Below are positions 9,155 through 18,229 of a stretch of DNA of 56,510 nt, in pieces. Position numbers and translations under genes: made by a program. Origin of the DNA: an uncultured Alphaproteobacteria bacterium (GTDB lineage Bacteria; Pseudomonadota; Alphaproteobacteria; HIMB59); NCBI GenBank assembly GCA_902595525.1, contig CACJQJ010000003.1, positions 1-56,510 on the forward strand, in the 5' to 3' direction. Positions within the stretch are counted from its first letter, which is position 1; every line of letters begins with the position of its first letter. The notes beneath the pieces are model-generated. The model saw only the letters and a list, made by a program, of their open reading frames with translations, searched no databases and was not told where the DNA came from.

Positions 9155-9739
9155 CTATAAATTTATTTTATTTTCTTCGCCTTTAATTAATCTTTTAATA
9201 TTTGAACTGTGTTTAAAAAATATTAAAAGAAAAATAATAAAAACTATTCCTTTTTCTAAGTTGCCATAAATAAAAATTAATTGATAAATTGTCAAAAGAA
9301 ATATTGATAAAAGGGCTCCTAAAGAAGAAAGTTTAGTAATTTTGACTGTAAAAAACCACAGGAACATTGCTAAAATCGTTGGAATAGGAGTTAAAAATAA
9401 ATTTGCTCCAAAAAAGCACGCAACACCTTTTCCACCTTTAAAATAAAGCCAAATTGGAAAAATATGTCCAATTATAGAAAAAAGATAAATTAAATATTTA
9501 TATTTCAGGTAGTGTTCTGGAAATAAATAATAAATTATTAAAAATGCACAAATTGGTTTTATTCCATCTAATAACAGGACAGCAATACCAGCTTTTTTTG
9601 ATACACTTCTGTATACATTGGTTGCACCTATATTACCTGATCCTGTCTTGGTTATGTCTTTGTTTGTTAAAAATTTGGTTATTAGCTTTCCAAAAGGTAT
9701 GGATCCCATCAAATAGGCAAACGTTAATATTAGAAACAT
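9155..9739 (-). CDS. plsY: Acyl-phosphate:glycerol-3-phosphate acyltransferase
   Basis: Membrane enzyme that acylates glycerol-3-phosphate with the acyl-phosphate made by PlsX (encoded at 29446), the first step of phospholipid synthesis. Family marks are GSIPFGKLI, the glycine-rich TGSGNIGATNVYR segment, and FKGGKGVACFFG. About five hydrophobic helices are visible. I place the start at the ATG 9739-9737, where it overlaps the pyrB stop (TAATG pattern) and gives 194 residues. An earlier ATG at 9763 would add eight residues and a longer overlap. The upstream neighbour is pyrB rather than pyrC. Confidence 0.94.
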   Translation of the reverse strand: MFLILTFAYLMGSIPFGKLITKFLTNKDITKTGSGNIGATNVYRSVSKKAGIAVLLLDGIKPICAFLIIYYLFPEHYLKYKYLIYLFSIIGHIFPIWLYFKGGKGVACFFGANLFLTPIPTILAMFLWFFTVKITKLSSLGALLSIFLLTIYQLIFIYGNLEKGIVFIIFLLIFFKHSSNIKRLIKGEENKINL

Positions 9740-10632
9740 TACTTTAATATATAATGTAAACAAGCCATTCTGAGGTAAACACCCATCTCAACTTGTTTTA
9801 AGATCAGTGATTTAGGATAATTATCTAAAACTTCATCACTAATCTCAATGTTTCTATTTACTGGGCCAGGGTGCATCAAATAGGGCTTATTTAATAGATG
9901 GTTATTTTGTAAACAAAATTCTTTTTTAAAAGATTTCATCATATTCTTTGCACCTTTTGGAATTCTCTCTTTTTGAACTCTCAACATCATCAAGACATCT
10001 AGCTTTTCTAGATAATTCAGATTTTTATGAAATTTAATTTTATCATTTATTTTAATCAATTCATTTCTGTTTAAAAAATATGTAGGTGCAATTATATGAA
10101 TTTGATATCCCATTTTTGAAAGAAGTTTGATATTTGAGTGAGCTACTCTGCTATGTTTAATATCTCCACAAATACCAATTTTTATTTTTTTCTTTTTAAA
10201 AATCTCTTTTATTACACAATAATCAAGTAGCGCCTGTGTGGGATGTTCATTAGTTCCATCTCCAGCATTGATTACAGGAACATTACTTTTTTTTGCTATG
10301 TTCATTGGTGAAAAATTATTTTTATCTCTGATGACTAAAGCATCTGGTTTCATACTCATCAAAGTATCCATGGTGTCATTAAACGTTTCACCTTTAGACA
10401 AAGAACTTTTTTCAAAATTTATGTTAACTGAATTGTACCCTAAATTTTTTGCTGCAAGCTCAAAACTTATTGTCGTTCTTGTAGAGGGCTCTAAAAATAA
10501 GTTAAAAATATTTTTTGTTTTTTTTCCTAAAATTCTTTTTTTTGATTTTTTAAATTTTATAGCTAACTCAGCAATAGAGTGAATGTCCATAGCTGATAGA
10601 TCGTCTATAGAAGTGATCTTTCTATTTTTCAC
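9739..10632 (-). CDS. pyrB: Aspartate carbamoyltransferase catalytic subunit
   Basis: Makes N-carbamoyl-aspartate in pyrimidine synthesis. The carbamoyl-phosphate binding motif STRT is present in FLEPSTRTTISFELAAKNLG near residue 50. The HPTQALLD motif and the C-terminal HPGPVNRNIEI segment are typical of the ATCase catalytic chain. At 297 residues it is close to the usual 300-320. It overlaps the end of ruvX by 11 bases and the start of plsY by one base. pyrC, commonly next to pyrB in alphaproteobacteria, is not here. Confidence 0.96.
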   Translation of the reverse strand: MKNRKITSIDDLSAMDIHSIAELAIKFKKSKKRILGKKTKNIFNLFLEPSTRTTISFELAAKNLGYNSVNINFEKSSLSKGETFNDTMDTLMSMKPDALVIRDKNNFSPMNIAKKSNVPVINAGDGTNEHPTQALLDYCVIKEIFKKKKIKIGICGDIKHSRVAHSNIKLLSKMGYQIHIIAPTYFLNRNELIKINDKIKFHKNLNYLEKLDVLMMLRVQKERIPKGAKNMMKSFKKEFCLQNNHLLNKPYLMHPGPVNRNIEISDEVLDNYPKSLILKQVEMGVYLRMACLHYILK

Positions 10633-11068
10633 TAGTGGAGTTTCTATACAAACTTAGGAAATCATCAAGTATTAAACATGCGCTTTTTTCATGAATATGT
10701 GTGTTTTCTGATTTTTTCCCTGATTTATAGGGATTACTAGACAGTCTCTCATCGATAAACAAAATTGGACAAGAGATAATTTTATCTAATTTTTCTGCAA
10801 ATTTTTCAACTCTATTTACCATTTCAGATAAAGAACCATCAAGATGGTAAGGTTTACCAATCACGACTCCATGAACATTTTCATTTGTTATTATTTCTAT
10901 AATTTTTTCGAATAATAATGTTTCGGTAAAAGTTCCATAAGGAACAGAAATGATATTTGATGGATCGCTGATAGCCATTCCAATGTGTTTTAGACCATAA
11001 TCTATAGCAATAAATTTCTTGGTATAATTATTGCTTACAAGAAAATCTGATATAGTATCGACGACCAT
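10622..11068 (-). CDS. ruvX: RuvX/YqgF-family nuclease (putative pre-16S rRNA or Holliday junction nuclease)
   Basis: RNase H-fold protein of the YqgF family. These have been linked to maturation of the 16S rRNA 5' end and, by homology, to Holliday junction resolution. Visible marks are the first acidic strand AIDYGLKHIGMAISD, the GVVIGKPYHLDGSLSEM segment (family 'VGLP..mdGs.s'), and LFIDERLSS. I favour the ATG at 11068-11066 (MVVDTISDF), which gives 148 residues; another ATG at 11080 would add four residues and overlap the gatC start. It is divergent from gatC, and the start codons are one base apart. pyrB follows with an 11-base overlap. Confidence 0.92.
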   Translation of the reverse strand: MVVDTISDFLVSNNYTKKFIAIDYGLKHIGMAISDPSNIISVPYGTFTETLLFEKIIEIITNENVHGVVIGKPYHLDGSLSEMVNRVEKFAEKLDKIISCPILFIDERLSSNPYKSGKKSENTHIHEKSACLILDDFLSLYRNSTSEK

Positions 11069-11069
11069 T

Positions 11070-11351
11070 ATGATTGACATTGATATTAAAAGAATTTCTT
11101 ATTTAGCAAAGCTAAAATTACCCTCAGAAAAAGAGGAATTTTATTCTAATTCCTTAAAAGATATAATTAAATGGGTAGATAATCTTAAAAAGGTTGACAC
11201 AAGTAAAACAGAACCTTTGCATAATGTAACTGAAAAAACCGTATCAATTAGAAATGATGAGGTAAGTAAAAGTAATTCTGTTGATGATGTATTAAGTAAT
11301 GCTCCAGAGAGAGCACAAAATTTTTTCAAAGTGCCTAAAGTGGTTGAGTAA
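11070..11351 (+). CDS. gatC: Asp/Glu-tRNA amidotransferase subunit C
   Basis: Small scaffold subunit of the GatCAB amidotransferase that converts mischarged Asp-tRNA-Asn and/or Glu-tRNA-Gln. From the ATG at 11070 the protein has 93 residues and begins MIDIDIKRISYLAKLKL, which matches the family start 'v..ia.LArL.l'. The later PLHNVTEKT and NAPERAQNFFKVPKVVE segments are diagnostic. Longer in-frame starts inside ruvX exist but add residues foreign to the family. gatA starts directly after the stop. A possible -10 element (TATAGT, 11051-11056) precedes it with no good -35. Confidence 0.95.
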   Translation: MIDIDIKRISYLAKLKLPSEKEEFYSNSLKDIIKWVDNLKKVDTSKTEPLHNVTEKTVSIRNDEVSKSNSVDDVLSNAPERAQNFFKVPKVVE

Positions 11352-12794
11352 GTGAAGAATTCAATTAGCCAAATTAAAAAAGCTCTTATTGAAAAAAAAA
11401 TAAGTGTAGGTGAACTTTATGATGAATATTTAGCAAAAGCTAAATCTTGTAATAACAACAGCTTTAATTTAGTGATTGACAGGGAAAACAATATTTCATC
11501 AATTAACAACTCTCAAAACAGATATGACAATGGCAATCCTTTACCTTTAGATGGTATTCCTTTAGGTATAAAAGATTTATTCTGTACTAAAGGAATAAGA
11601 ACAACAGCATCATCTAAAATTCTGAGTAATTTTATTCCTAATTATGAGTCTTTTGTGACTCAGCAACTTTTAAATGATGGTTCAATTTTTATTGGCAAAA
11701 ATAATTGTGATGAATTTGCAATGGGCTCTTCAAATGAAACTAGTTATTTTGGTCCTGTAATTAATCCTTGGAAGAATAAAAGTTCTCAAAAAGATAATCT
11801 AGTTCCAGGCGGCTCCTCAGGGGGTTCAGCAGCAGCTGTGGCAGAGGGCTCATGTGTAGCGTCAATGGGTACAGATACTGGTGGCTCAATCAGACAGCCA
11901 GCTAGCTTATGCGGAATAGTTGGTTTAAAGCCCACGTTTGGCTCATGTTCAAGATGGGGAATTGTAGCTTTTGCCTCTAGTTTAGATCAAGCAGGACCTT
12001 TGACAAACTGTGTAGAGGATGCAGCTTATGTTTTAAATTCAATAAACAAACATGATTTTAATGACTCTACCAGCTCAAATCATCAAAGAGAAGACTATTT
12101 AGTTGATATCAACAACAGCTTTGAAAAAAAAATTAAAATTGGAATTCCCTCTGACTATCTTGAAGATGTTAGTGACGACATTTTAAATCAAATTGATAAT
12201 ACAAAAAAAGCGCTCTCTAAACATGGCATAGAATTTGTTGATGTAAAATTTAAGACTACTGAACACGCACTTTCAACTTATTATATTTTAGCACCAGCTG
12301 AAGCTTCGTCAAATTTAGCAAGATATGATGGAATACGCTACGGAGTTAGAGAAGACGGCGAAAGTCTTGATGATATTTATCTAAATTCCAGAACAAAGGG
12401 ATTTGGTGATGAAGTTACTAGAAGAATCCTTATAGGCGCTTATGTATTGTCAGCTGGTTATTACGATGCTTACTACAGACAAGCTCAAAAAGTTAGAAGA
12501 TTGATTAAAAATGATTTTCAAAGAATTTTAAACGATGTTGACTTTATACTAACACCCACAACACCAAATGAGGCTTTTAAAATTGGTGATAAACTTGATC
12601 CTATATCTATGTATAAAAATGATATCTATACTGTTCCCACAAGTCTTGCTGGCCTTCCTGGCATATCTATTCCATCTGGTTTAAGTAAAAATGGTCTACC
12701 TTTGGGAGTTCAATTTATTGGAAATTATTTTGAAGAAAAATCACTTTTACAATTAGCAGCGCTTGCAGAAAAGGAATTAAGTTTCAATGAGTAA
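11352..12794 (+). CDS. gatA: Asp/Glu-tRNA amidotransferase subunit A
   Basis: Glutaminase subunit of GatCAB, an amidase-signature enzyme that supplies ammonia. The 480-residue protein shows the Ser-cisSer-Lys machinery: the Lys in GIPLGIKDLFC near residue 75, the glycine/serine-rich stretch PGGSSGGSAAAVAEG, and the nucleophile region GTDTGGSIRQPASLCG. It starts with GTG directly after the gatC stop (no spacer). It overlaps gatB by eight bases, so the three subunits are translationally coupled. Confidence 0.97.
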   Translation: MKNSISQIKKALIEKKISVGELYDEYLAKAKSCNNNSFNLVIDRENNISSINNSQNRYDNGNPLPLDGIPLGIKDLFCTKGIRTTASSKILSNFIPNYESFVTQQLLNDGSIFIGKNNCDEFAMGSSNETSYFGPVINPWKNKSSQKDNLVPGGSSGGSAAAVAEGSCVASMGTDTGGSIRQPASLCGIVGLKPTFGSCSRWGIVAFASSLDQAGPLTNCVEDAAYVLNSINKHDFNDSTSSNHQREDYLVDINNSFEKKIKIGIPSDYLEDVSDDILNQIDNTKKALSKHGIEFVDVKFKTTEHALSTYYILAPAEASSNLARYDGIRYGVREDGESLDDIYLNSRTKGFGDEVTRRILIGAYVLSAGYYDAYYRQAQKVRRLIKNDFQRILNDVDFILTPTTPNEAFKIGDKLDPISMYKNDIYTVPTSLAGLPGISIPSGLSKNGLPLGVQFIGNYFEEKSLLQLAALAEKELSFNE

Positions 12795-14223
12795 TAATTG
12801 GGAAATGGTCATAGGTCTTGAAGTACACGCCCAACTTAAAACTTCATCTAAATTATTTTCCTCCTCACCAAATCAATTTGGATCTGAGCCAAATGAGAAT
12901 GTAAATTTTATTGACTCAGGAATGCCTGGAATGCTTCCAGTTATGAACTTTGGTTGTATTGAAATGGCAATAAAAACAGGATACGCATTAAATTTTAAGA
13001 TTAACAAGCATTCTGTGTTCGAAAGAAAAAATTACTTCTATCCTGATTTACCTCAAGGTTACCAAATTAGTCAATTTGAATTCCCCATTCTTAGCGAGGG
13101 TTATATCAATATTGAAAGTGGTGATGATCAAAAAAAAATTAGAATTGAGAGAGCCCACTTAGAACAAGATGCTGGCAAGAGCATTCATGATATTGATCCA
13201 AAATATAGCTTTATTGACCTTAATAGAGTAGGCACACCGTTATTAGAAATAGTTTCGTATCCTGATTTATCATCTGCAGATGAGGTAATAAACTACATAT
13301 CTTCTTTAAGACAATTACTTATGTACATTGATGTGTGTGATGGAAATATGCAGGAAGGTTCTTTAAGAGCTGATGTAAATTTATCTGTTCGCAAAAAGGG
13401 CCAAGAACTTGGCACTAGATGTGAAATAAAAAATTTAAATTCATTTAAATTTATAAAACAAGCTATTGAATATGAATTTCAAAGACAAATTAATATAATT
13501 GATGGTGGTGGAGAAATTGAACAGAATACCATGCTGTTTGATACAAGCACCGGGGAAACAAGGGCAATGAGAAGTAAGGAATTCTCACATGATTATCGTT
13601 ATTTTCCTGATCCCGATTTATTACCTGTAAATTTAAGCCAAGAGCAAATAGATAAAATAAAACCCTTAGTAGGAGAGCTTCCCCAAGATAAGTTAAATAA
13701 ATATATAGATAATTATAATTTAGATAAAGACATAGCTAAAATCATAATTGCTGAAAAACAAAACGCAAATTTATTTGAAAAAATGATTTCTGAGTCAACT
13801 GTAAAACCAAAATCTATAGCAGCTTGGCTAGTTGGAGATATATTTGCATTTATCAAAGAAAATAATTTAGAAGTAAATAGTCTAAATGATAAAACAAAAG
13901 ATATTACTGATCTTTTGAGATTAATTTCTGAAGATGTAATTTCAAATAAAGCTGGCAAAGAAATTTTACCGAAAGTTTTAAATGGCGAAGGTAAGCCATC
14001 TGAACTTGTTAAGGAATTAGGGCTTGAACAAGTGTCTGACTCTGGAGAATTGGAAAAAATAATTGATGAAGCTTTAGTTGGAGAAGAGGAGAACATTTTA
14101 AAATTTCAAGGTGGTTCTGATAGAGTTTTAGGATATTTTGTCGGTAAATGTCTAAAAGCTACAAAAGGTAAAGGTAATCCTAAATTAATAAATAAAATCC
14201 TTCTCGAAAGACTTAAAAAGTAA
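12787..14223 (+). CDS. gatB: Asp/Glu-tRNA amidotransferase subunit B
   Basis: Kinase and tRNA-binding subunit of GatCAB. The 478-residue protein begins with WEMVIGLEVHAQL, followed by the diagnostic FERKNYFYPDLPQGYQISQ and RADVNLSVR motifs. The C-terminal YqeY-like tail domain (about residues 330-478) binds tRNA. Length is standard. Together with gatC and gatA it lets the cell make Asn-tRNA or Gln-tRNA by the indirect route. It is the last gene before tRNA-Ser. Confidence 0.97.
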   Translation: MSNNWEMVIGLEVHAQLKTSSKLFSSSPNQFGSEPNENVNFIDSGMPGMLPVMNFGCIEMAIKTGYALNFKINKHSVFERKNYFYPDLPQGYQISQFEFPILSEGYINIESGDDQKKIRIERAHLEQDAGKSIHDIDPKYSFIDLNRVGTPLLEIVSYPDLSSADEVINYISSLRQLLMYIDVCDGNMQEGSLRADVNLSVRKKGQELGTRCEIKNLNSFKFIKQAIEYEFQRQINIIDGGGEIEQNTMLFDTSTGETRAMRSKEFSHDYRYFPDPDLLPVNLSQEQIDKIKPLVGELPQDKLNKYIDNYNLDKDIAKIIIAEKQNANLFEKMISESTVKPKSIAAWLVGDIFAFIKENNLEVNSLNDKTKDITDLLRLISEDVISNKAGKEILPKVLNGEGKPSELVKELGLEQVSDSGELEKIIDEALVGEEENILKFQGGSDRVLGYFVGKCLKATKGKGNPKLINKILLERLKK

Positions 14224-14252
14224 CCGCATATACTTTTTTATAAATAATAAGA

Positions 14253-14280
14253 ATGACAATTCTTTTTATTCGACTATATT
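14253..14280 (+). promoter_or_regulatory. Probable sigma70-type promoter of tRNA-Ser
   Basis: ATGACA at 14253-14258 and TATATT at 14275-14280 are separated by 16 bases. The expected start of transcription, near 14287, lies about 14 bases before the mature tRNA end. This is a pattern call only. Confidence 0.45.
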
Positions 14281-14300
14281 TCGGCTATAAATAAGCCTAT

Positions 14301-14392
14301 GGAGAGGTGGGTGAGTGGCTGAAACCAGCGGTTTGCTAAACCGCCGTACGACGCAAGTTGTACCGAGGGTTCGAATCCCTCTCTCTCCGCCA
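14301..14392 (+). tRNA. tRNA-Ser (anticodon GCU)
   Basis: Cloverleaf with a seven-base acceptor (GGAGAGG, closing with a G-U at the last pair), a D-arm region GTGAGTGGCTGAAACC, an anticodon loop reading GCT between the arms GCGGTTT and AAACCGC, a long variable arm typical of serine tRNAs, and the T-arm GAGGGTTCGAATCCCTC. The discriminator is G and the 3' CCA is encoded (14390-14392). It reads AGC/AGU codons. Confidence 0.96.
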
Positions 14393-14437
14393 TAAAAAAA
14401 ACATATATATTTGTCATAAAAATAGTAAAAAATAATA

Positions 14438-15310
14438 ATGCTCACAGGATCTATACCAGCAATAATAACTCCCTTTTCAAACGGTGATGTTGACTATGAT
14501 AGTTTTGAAAAACTATTAAATTGGCAAATCAAAAATGGAATATCTGGGGTAACAGTTTGCGGAACCACAGGGGAGTCCCCAACTTTATCACATGATGAGC
14601 ATATGAAGTTAGTTGAGTTCGCAATAAAAGTTGCTTCAAAAAAAATACCTATTATTGCCGGCACAGGATCTAATTCCACTAAAGAGGCAATTGAATTTAC
14701 CAAACACGCCTATAAAGCAGGAGCGAAGTACGGATTAGTTGTTACACCATATTATAATAAACCTAATCAATTAGGTTTGATTAACCATTTCAAAAAAATT
14801 GCAAAAGTTTCACCTTTAAAACAACTAATTTACAATATACCAGGAAGATCAATTGTAGACTTGTCTTTTGATAGCTTTAAGGAACTAAATAAAGTATCAA
14901 ACATTGTCGGTATTAAAGACGCTTCCAATGATATGTCAAGACCTTTGATTATGAGAACTTTTATGAAAAAAGATTTTAATTATTTGTCAGGTGAAGATGG
15001 AACTATTGCTGGTTTTTTAGCTCAAGGCGGGCATGGCTGTATATCAGTTACAGCTAATGTTGCTCCTAAACTTACATCTATGCTCCACTATCATTGGAAA
15101 AAAAAGAATTATAAGGAATTTGATAAAGTAAATTTAAAATTAGCCCCATTGTCAAAAATATTGTTTGCTGAACCCAACCCTACACCAGCTAAGTATGCCC
15201 TCTCTTTAATGGGTAAATGTAAAGCTGATGTAAGAGAACCTTTGTATGAATTAAGCACTGATACAAAAAAACAAGTAAGAAAAATAGTAAAAGATTTAAA
15301 TTTTATTTAA
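14438..15310 (+). CDS. dapA: 4-hydroxy-tetrahydrodipicolinate synthase
   Basis: Condenses pyruvate with aspartate semialdehyde, the first committed step to diaminopimelate and lysine. The TIM-barrel aldolase marks are VCGTTGESPTLSHDEH near residue 40, VVTPYYNKPNQLGL with the catalytic Tyr, YNIPGRS, and the Schiff-base Lys in GIKDASND near residue 160. The length, 290 residues, is standard. It stands alone after tRNA-Ser, and smpB follows directly at its stop codon. Confidence 0.96.
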   Translation: MLTGSIPAIITPFSNGDVDYDSFEKLLNWQIKNGISGVTVCGTTGESPTLSHDEHMKLVEFAIKVASKKIPIIAGTGSNSTKEAIEFTKHAYKAGAKYGLVVTPYYNKPNQLGLINHFKKIAKVSPLKQLIYNIPGRSIVDLSFDSFKELNKVSNIVGIKDASNDMSRPLIMRTFMKKDFNYLSGEDGTIAGFLAQGGHGCISVTANVAPKLTSMLHYHWKKKNYKEFDKVNLKLAPLSKILFAEPNPTPAKYALSLMGKCKADVREPLYELSTDTKKQVRKIVKDLNFI

Positions 15311-15748
15311 TTGTCTATTCAAAATCGTAGAGCAAAATTTGATTATGAAATCAAAGAAACTTATGTTGCCGGAATAGTGCTTGAAAGTAATGAAGTTAAA
15401 CCACTTCGATGTGGAAAAGCATCTATTCAGTCAAGTTTTATTAACGAACAAAAAGGTGAAATTTACATCAATAATTTTGAAATTATTTCAAGAGGTAAGA
15501 ATTTTGACCTCAAAAAGAAGACGAGATCTGTTAAAAAACTTTTACTTAATAAAAGAGAGATAAAGAAGATCTTAGGAATGTTGACCACAAAAGGTTTTAC
15601 AGCAGTTCCAATGGAGATTTTCTTTAATGAAAAAGGTTTAGCTAAAGTAAAATTTGGTGTTGGCGTCGGTAAAAAGAAATTTGATAAAAGGGAGACAATT
15701 AAACAAAGAGAGTGGGATCGTAAAAGACAAAGAATTTTAAAAAAATAA
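15311..15748 (+). CDS. smpB: SsrA-binding protein SmpB
   Basis: Partner of tmRNA in ribosome rescue. The 145-residue protein begins with [20 protein letters not shown] and has [10 protein letters not shown] and the typical basic tail ([20 protein letters not shown]). That tail occupies the empty mRNA channel. The start is TTG at 15311, directly after the dapA stop. The dapA-smpB order is found in many alphaproteobacteria. No tmRNA gene was seen in the window. Confidence 0.96.
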   Translation: MSIQNRRAKFDYEIKETYVAGIVLESNEVKPLRCGKASIQSSFINEQKGEIYINNFEIISRGKNFDLKKKTRSVKKLLLNKREIKKILGMLTTKGFTAVPMEIFFNEKGLAKVKFGVGVGKKKFDKRETIKQREWDRKRQRILKK

Positions 15749-15756
15749 TAATTTTC

Positions 15757-15785
15757 TTGTATTTTCACTTACTTTTTCATATAAA
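15757..15785 (+). promoter_or_regulatory. Strong sigma70-type promoter positioned for a leaderless rpoZ mRNA
   Basis: TTGTAT at 15757-15762 and TATAAA at 15780-15785 are separated by exactly 17 bases. The rpoZ ATG begins at 15792, seven bases past the end of the -10. Transcription would start at or within a base or two of the ATG. There is no Shine-Dalgarno sequence before that ATG, in keeping with a leaderless message. Confidence 0.6.
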
Positions 15786-15791
15786 CCTCAC

Positions 15792-16058
15792 ATGGCAAGA
15801 GTTACAGTAGAAGATTGCACTAAAAACGTTGATAGTCTTTTTGATTTAGTTTTACTGGCATCTCATAGAGCAAAGGTTCTTAATGCAGGTAATGATGCCC
15901 AAGTTCCACTAGATAATGATAAAAGCACGGTCATAGCTCTTAGAGAAATCGCTGATGAAAAAATTAGTGTCGGAGATGTCAAAGAAGACATTATTAAGAG
16001 TTATCAATTAGTTCAAGAGAAAGAAGAAGAAAACGAAGATCATCTTCTTGAAGATTAA
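15792..16058 (+). CDS. rpoZ: RNA polymerase omega subunit
   Basis: Small subunit that helps assemble RNA polymerase and, in many proteobacteria, contributes to a ppGpp site. The 88-residue protein begins MARVTVEDC and has [14 protein letters not shown] and the [11 protein letters not shown] segment typical of omega. It sits directly before the ppGpp synthetase/hydrolase gene, the usual alphaproteobacterial and enterobacterial arrangement. It appears to have its own promoter inside the short gap after smpB. Confidence 0.95.
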   Translation: MARVTVEDCTKNVDSLFDLVLLASHRAKVLNAGNDAQVPLDNDKSTVIALREIADEKISVGDVKEDIIKSYQLVQEKEEENEDHLLED

Positions 16059-16087
16059 AAGTTATATTTAGTTTATTATTTTAGCTG

Positions 16088-18229
16088 ATGTTTCAAACCA
16101 GCTACTTCAACAAGAGTTACAGCGAGTTTAAATCCGCATTAGAGTCATATGACAAAAATTTTAGAGAGGACCTATTTGTAAAAGCTATTGAAGTTGCTGA
16201 AAACTCACACAAGGATCAATTTCGAGCCTCTGGAGACCCATATATAATTCATCCATATGAAGTTTGTAAATCACTTATTGAATTAAAATTAGACACTGAA
16301 ACTGTAATAACTGGTTTGCTTCATGATGTTATTGAAGATACAGAATTTTCTAAAGATGAATTAAAAAAAAATTTTGGTGATGCAATATCTGGCCTTGTTG
16401 ATGGTTTGACTAAAATTGATTTTTTGGAAGAAAAAAAAACAACAAGGTCAGAAAAGGAGGCTGAAAATTTTAGAAAATTACTAATTTCAACTGCCAAAGA
16501 TATAAGGGTTTTAATTATAAAATTAGCAGACAGGCTTCATAATATAAAAACTATTCATTATTTTAAAGACGTTGAAAAAAGAAAAAGAGTAAGCAATGAA
16601 ACTTTATTAATTTATGCCCCGCTTGCTCAAAGATTAGGATTTGAGAATTGGAAATCAATTTTAGAAAATATATCTTTTAAAAATTTACACCCAGATATTT
16701 TTAACAGAATCAACGATAAAATAGATAATACCTTCAAAAACTTAGAGAGTTCATTTATCGATCTTGAGAATTTAATGAAAGAGCAACTTTCCAAGTCCGA
16801 TATTGATGCTGAAATACACTACCGAAAAAAAAATCCTTACTCTATTTGGAAAAAAATTAATAAGAAAAATACAGATTTAAATTCTATATCTGATATAGCT
16901 GCTGTTAGGATCATTACTAAATCAACAAGAGATTGTTATAGAGTGCTGGGTATTATTCACCGAAACTTTTCAGCAAAAGTTGGAAGAACAAAAGATTATA
17001 TATCAAGCCCAAAACCTAATGGATATAGATCAATACATTCTGACCTTATTTTTCAAAAAAAAATATTTGAAGTACAAATAAGATCAAGGGCTATGCATAT
17101 GATAGCTGAAAATGGCATTGCTGCACATTGGAGATATAAATATTTAAACAAAGATAGTCAAAGTGAGGGTGTATATGCTTGGTTAAGAGATGCTGTAAAT
17201 TATGTTGAGGAAAAAGATGAACAACATCTAATCCTAAATAAAACTTCACAACAATTTTTTGATGAACAAATTTATGTTTTCTCACCTAAAGGAGAATTAT
17301 TCACACTTCCTATTGACTCCACCCCAGTTGACTATGCATATACCATTCATACAGATATTGGTGATAGATGCGCTGGAGCAATAGTTAATGGACAAGAGTC
17401 ACCATTAAGTACAAAACTCAATAATGGAGATCAAGTTGAGATTATTCTTAATGAAAGTACAACGATTTCTCCCTTGTGGATTAGATTTGTAAAGAAAGAA
17501 AAAGTAAAAGAAAAAATAAGATATTTTTTTAGATCAAAAAGAAGAAGAGAGTTTGAAATACTTGGTAAAGATATTCTTAATTACATTGCAAAGTCTAAAA
17601 ACATTGCTACTGATGAAAGCAATTTCAACAAAATTTTAAGCAAAACTGACTTTAAATTTAAAAATAAACTATTTGAAAATGTTGGAAGAGGTTTTTTATC
17701 TAGAGCTGAACTAGATAAATTGTTTAAAGAAATGGAAAATAATATTGTGAAAAAAATTTTTCAATCTAATGATGACGAAGAAAGAGTAGATGTATTGAAA
17801 TATGAAAATGGTATTGCTGTTAATTATGCAACTTGTTGCTCTCCTATTAAGGGTGATAGTATTATCTCAATAATGTCATATGGTCGAGGTTTAGTAGTAC
17901 ACAATACAATTTGTGATAGTTTAGGTTATTACCACAAAGATAATTTTTATAAATCTGAATGGGGAGAAGGAGAAAGTCAATCTGAATTTAACTCAAGAAT
18001 AGAGATAGTTATAAAAAACCAACCGGGAGCACTATTTAGTATTACATCAATCTTTGATAAACATGAAATTAATATAGAAAATATTCGTATCGCTAATAGA
18101 ACTAAAAAAGTTTATACATTTATCATTGATATAAGTATTGAAAGTTCGGATAAACTAAAATTTGTTCTTGCCGAAATGAAAACCTTAAGCCAAGTTGATA
18201 AAGTTAAAAGACAGTCAATTAATTATTAA
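16088..18229 (+). CDS. spoT: Bifunctional (p)ppGpp synthetase/hydrolase, Rel/SpoT family
   Basis: Controls the stringent-response alarmone. The domain order is complete. The HD hydrolase comes first (HPYEVCKSLIEL, GLLHDVIEDTEF, KLADRLHNIKTIHYF). The synthetase follows, with GRTKDYISSPKPNGYRSIH near residue 305 and FEVQIRSRAMHMIAENGIAAHW. Then come a TGS domain (IYVFSPKGELFTLP), a zinc-finger-like stretch (YATCCSPI) and a C-terminal ACT domain. The RxKD form in GRTKDY is associated with bifunctional enzymes. The synthetase loop after GYRSIH is shorter than usual, in keeping with streamlining. pdxJ begins at the last base of its stop codon. Confidence 0.95.
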   Translation: MFQTSYFNKSYSEFKSALESYDKNFREDLFVKAIEVAENSHKDQFRASGDPYIIHPYEVCKSLIELKLDTETVITGLLHDVIEDTEFSKDELKKNFGDAISGLVDGLTKIDFLEEKKTTRSEKEAENFRKLLISTAKDIRVLIIKLADRLHNIKTIHYFKDVEKRKRVSNETLLIYAPLAQRLGFENWKSILENISFKNLHPDIFNRINDKIDNTFKNLESSFIDLENLMKEQLSKSDIDAEIHYRKKNPYSIWKKINKKNTDLNSISDIAAVRIITKSTRDCYRVLGIIHRNFSAKVGRTKDYISSPKPNGYRSIHSDLIFQKKIFEVQIRSRAMHMIAENGIAAHWRYKYLNKDSQSEGVYAWLRDAVNYVEEKDEQHLILNKTSQQFFDEQIYVFSPKGELFTLPIDSTPVDYAYTIHTDIGDRCAGAIVNGQESPLSTKLNNGDQVEIILNESTTISPLWIRFVKKEKVKEKIRYFFRSKRRREFEILGKDILNYIAKSKNIATDESNFNKILSKTDFKFKNKLFENVGRGFLSRAELDKLFKEMENNIVKKIFQSNDDEERVDVLKYENGIAVNYATCCSPIKGDSIISIMSYGRGLVVHNTICDSLGYYHKDNFYKSEWGEGESQSEFNSRIEIVIKNQPGALFSITSIFDKHEINIENIRIANRTKKVYTFIIDISIESSDKLKFVLAEMKTLSQVDKVKRQSINY

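Noticed and set aside
13713..14096. 127-residue open frame on the minus strand inside gatB
   Set aside because: Serine-rich shadow of a strongly supported gene, with no motif, no ribosome binding site and no promoter.
16059..16087. Terminator or promoter between rpoZ and spoT
   Set aside because: The 29-base gap has no hairpin and no convincing -35/-10 pair.
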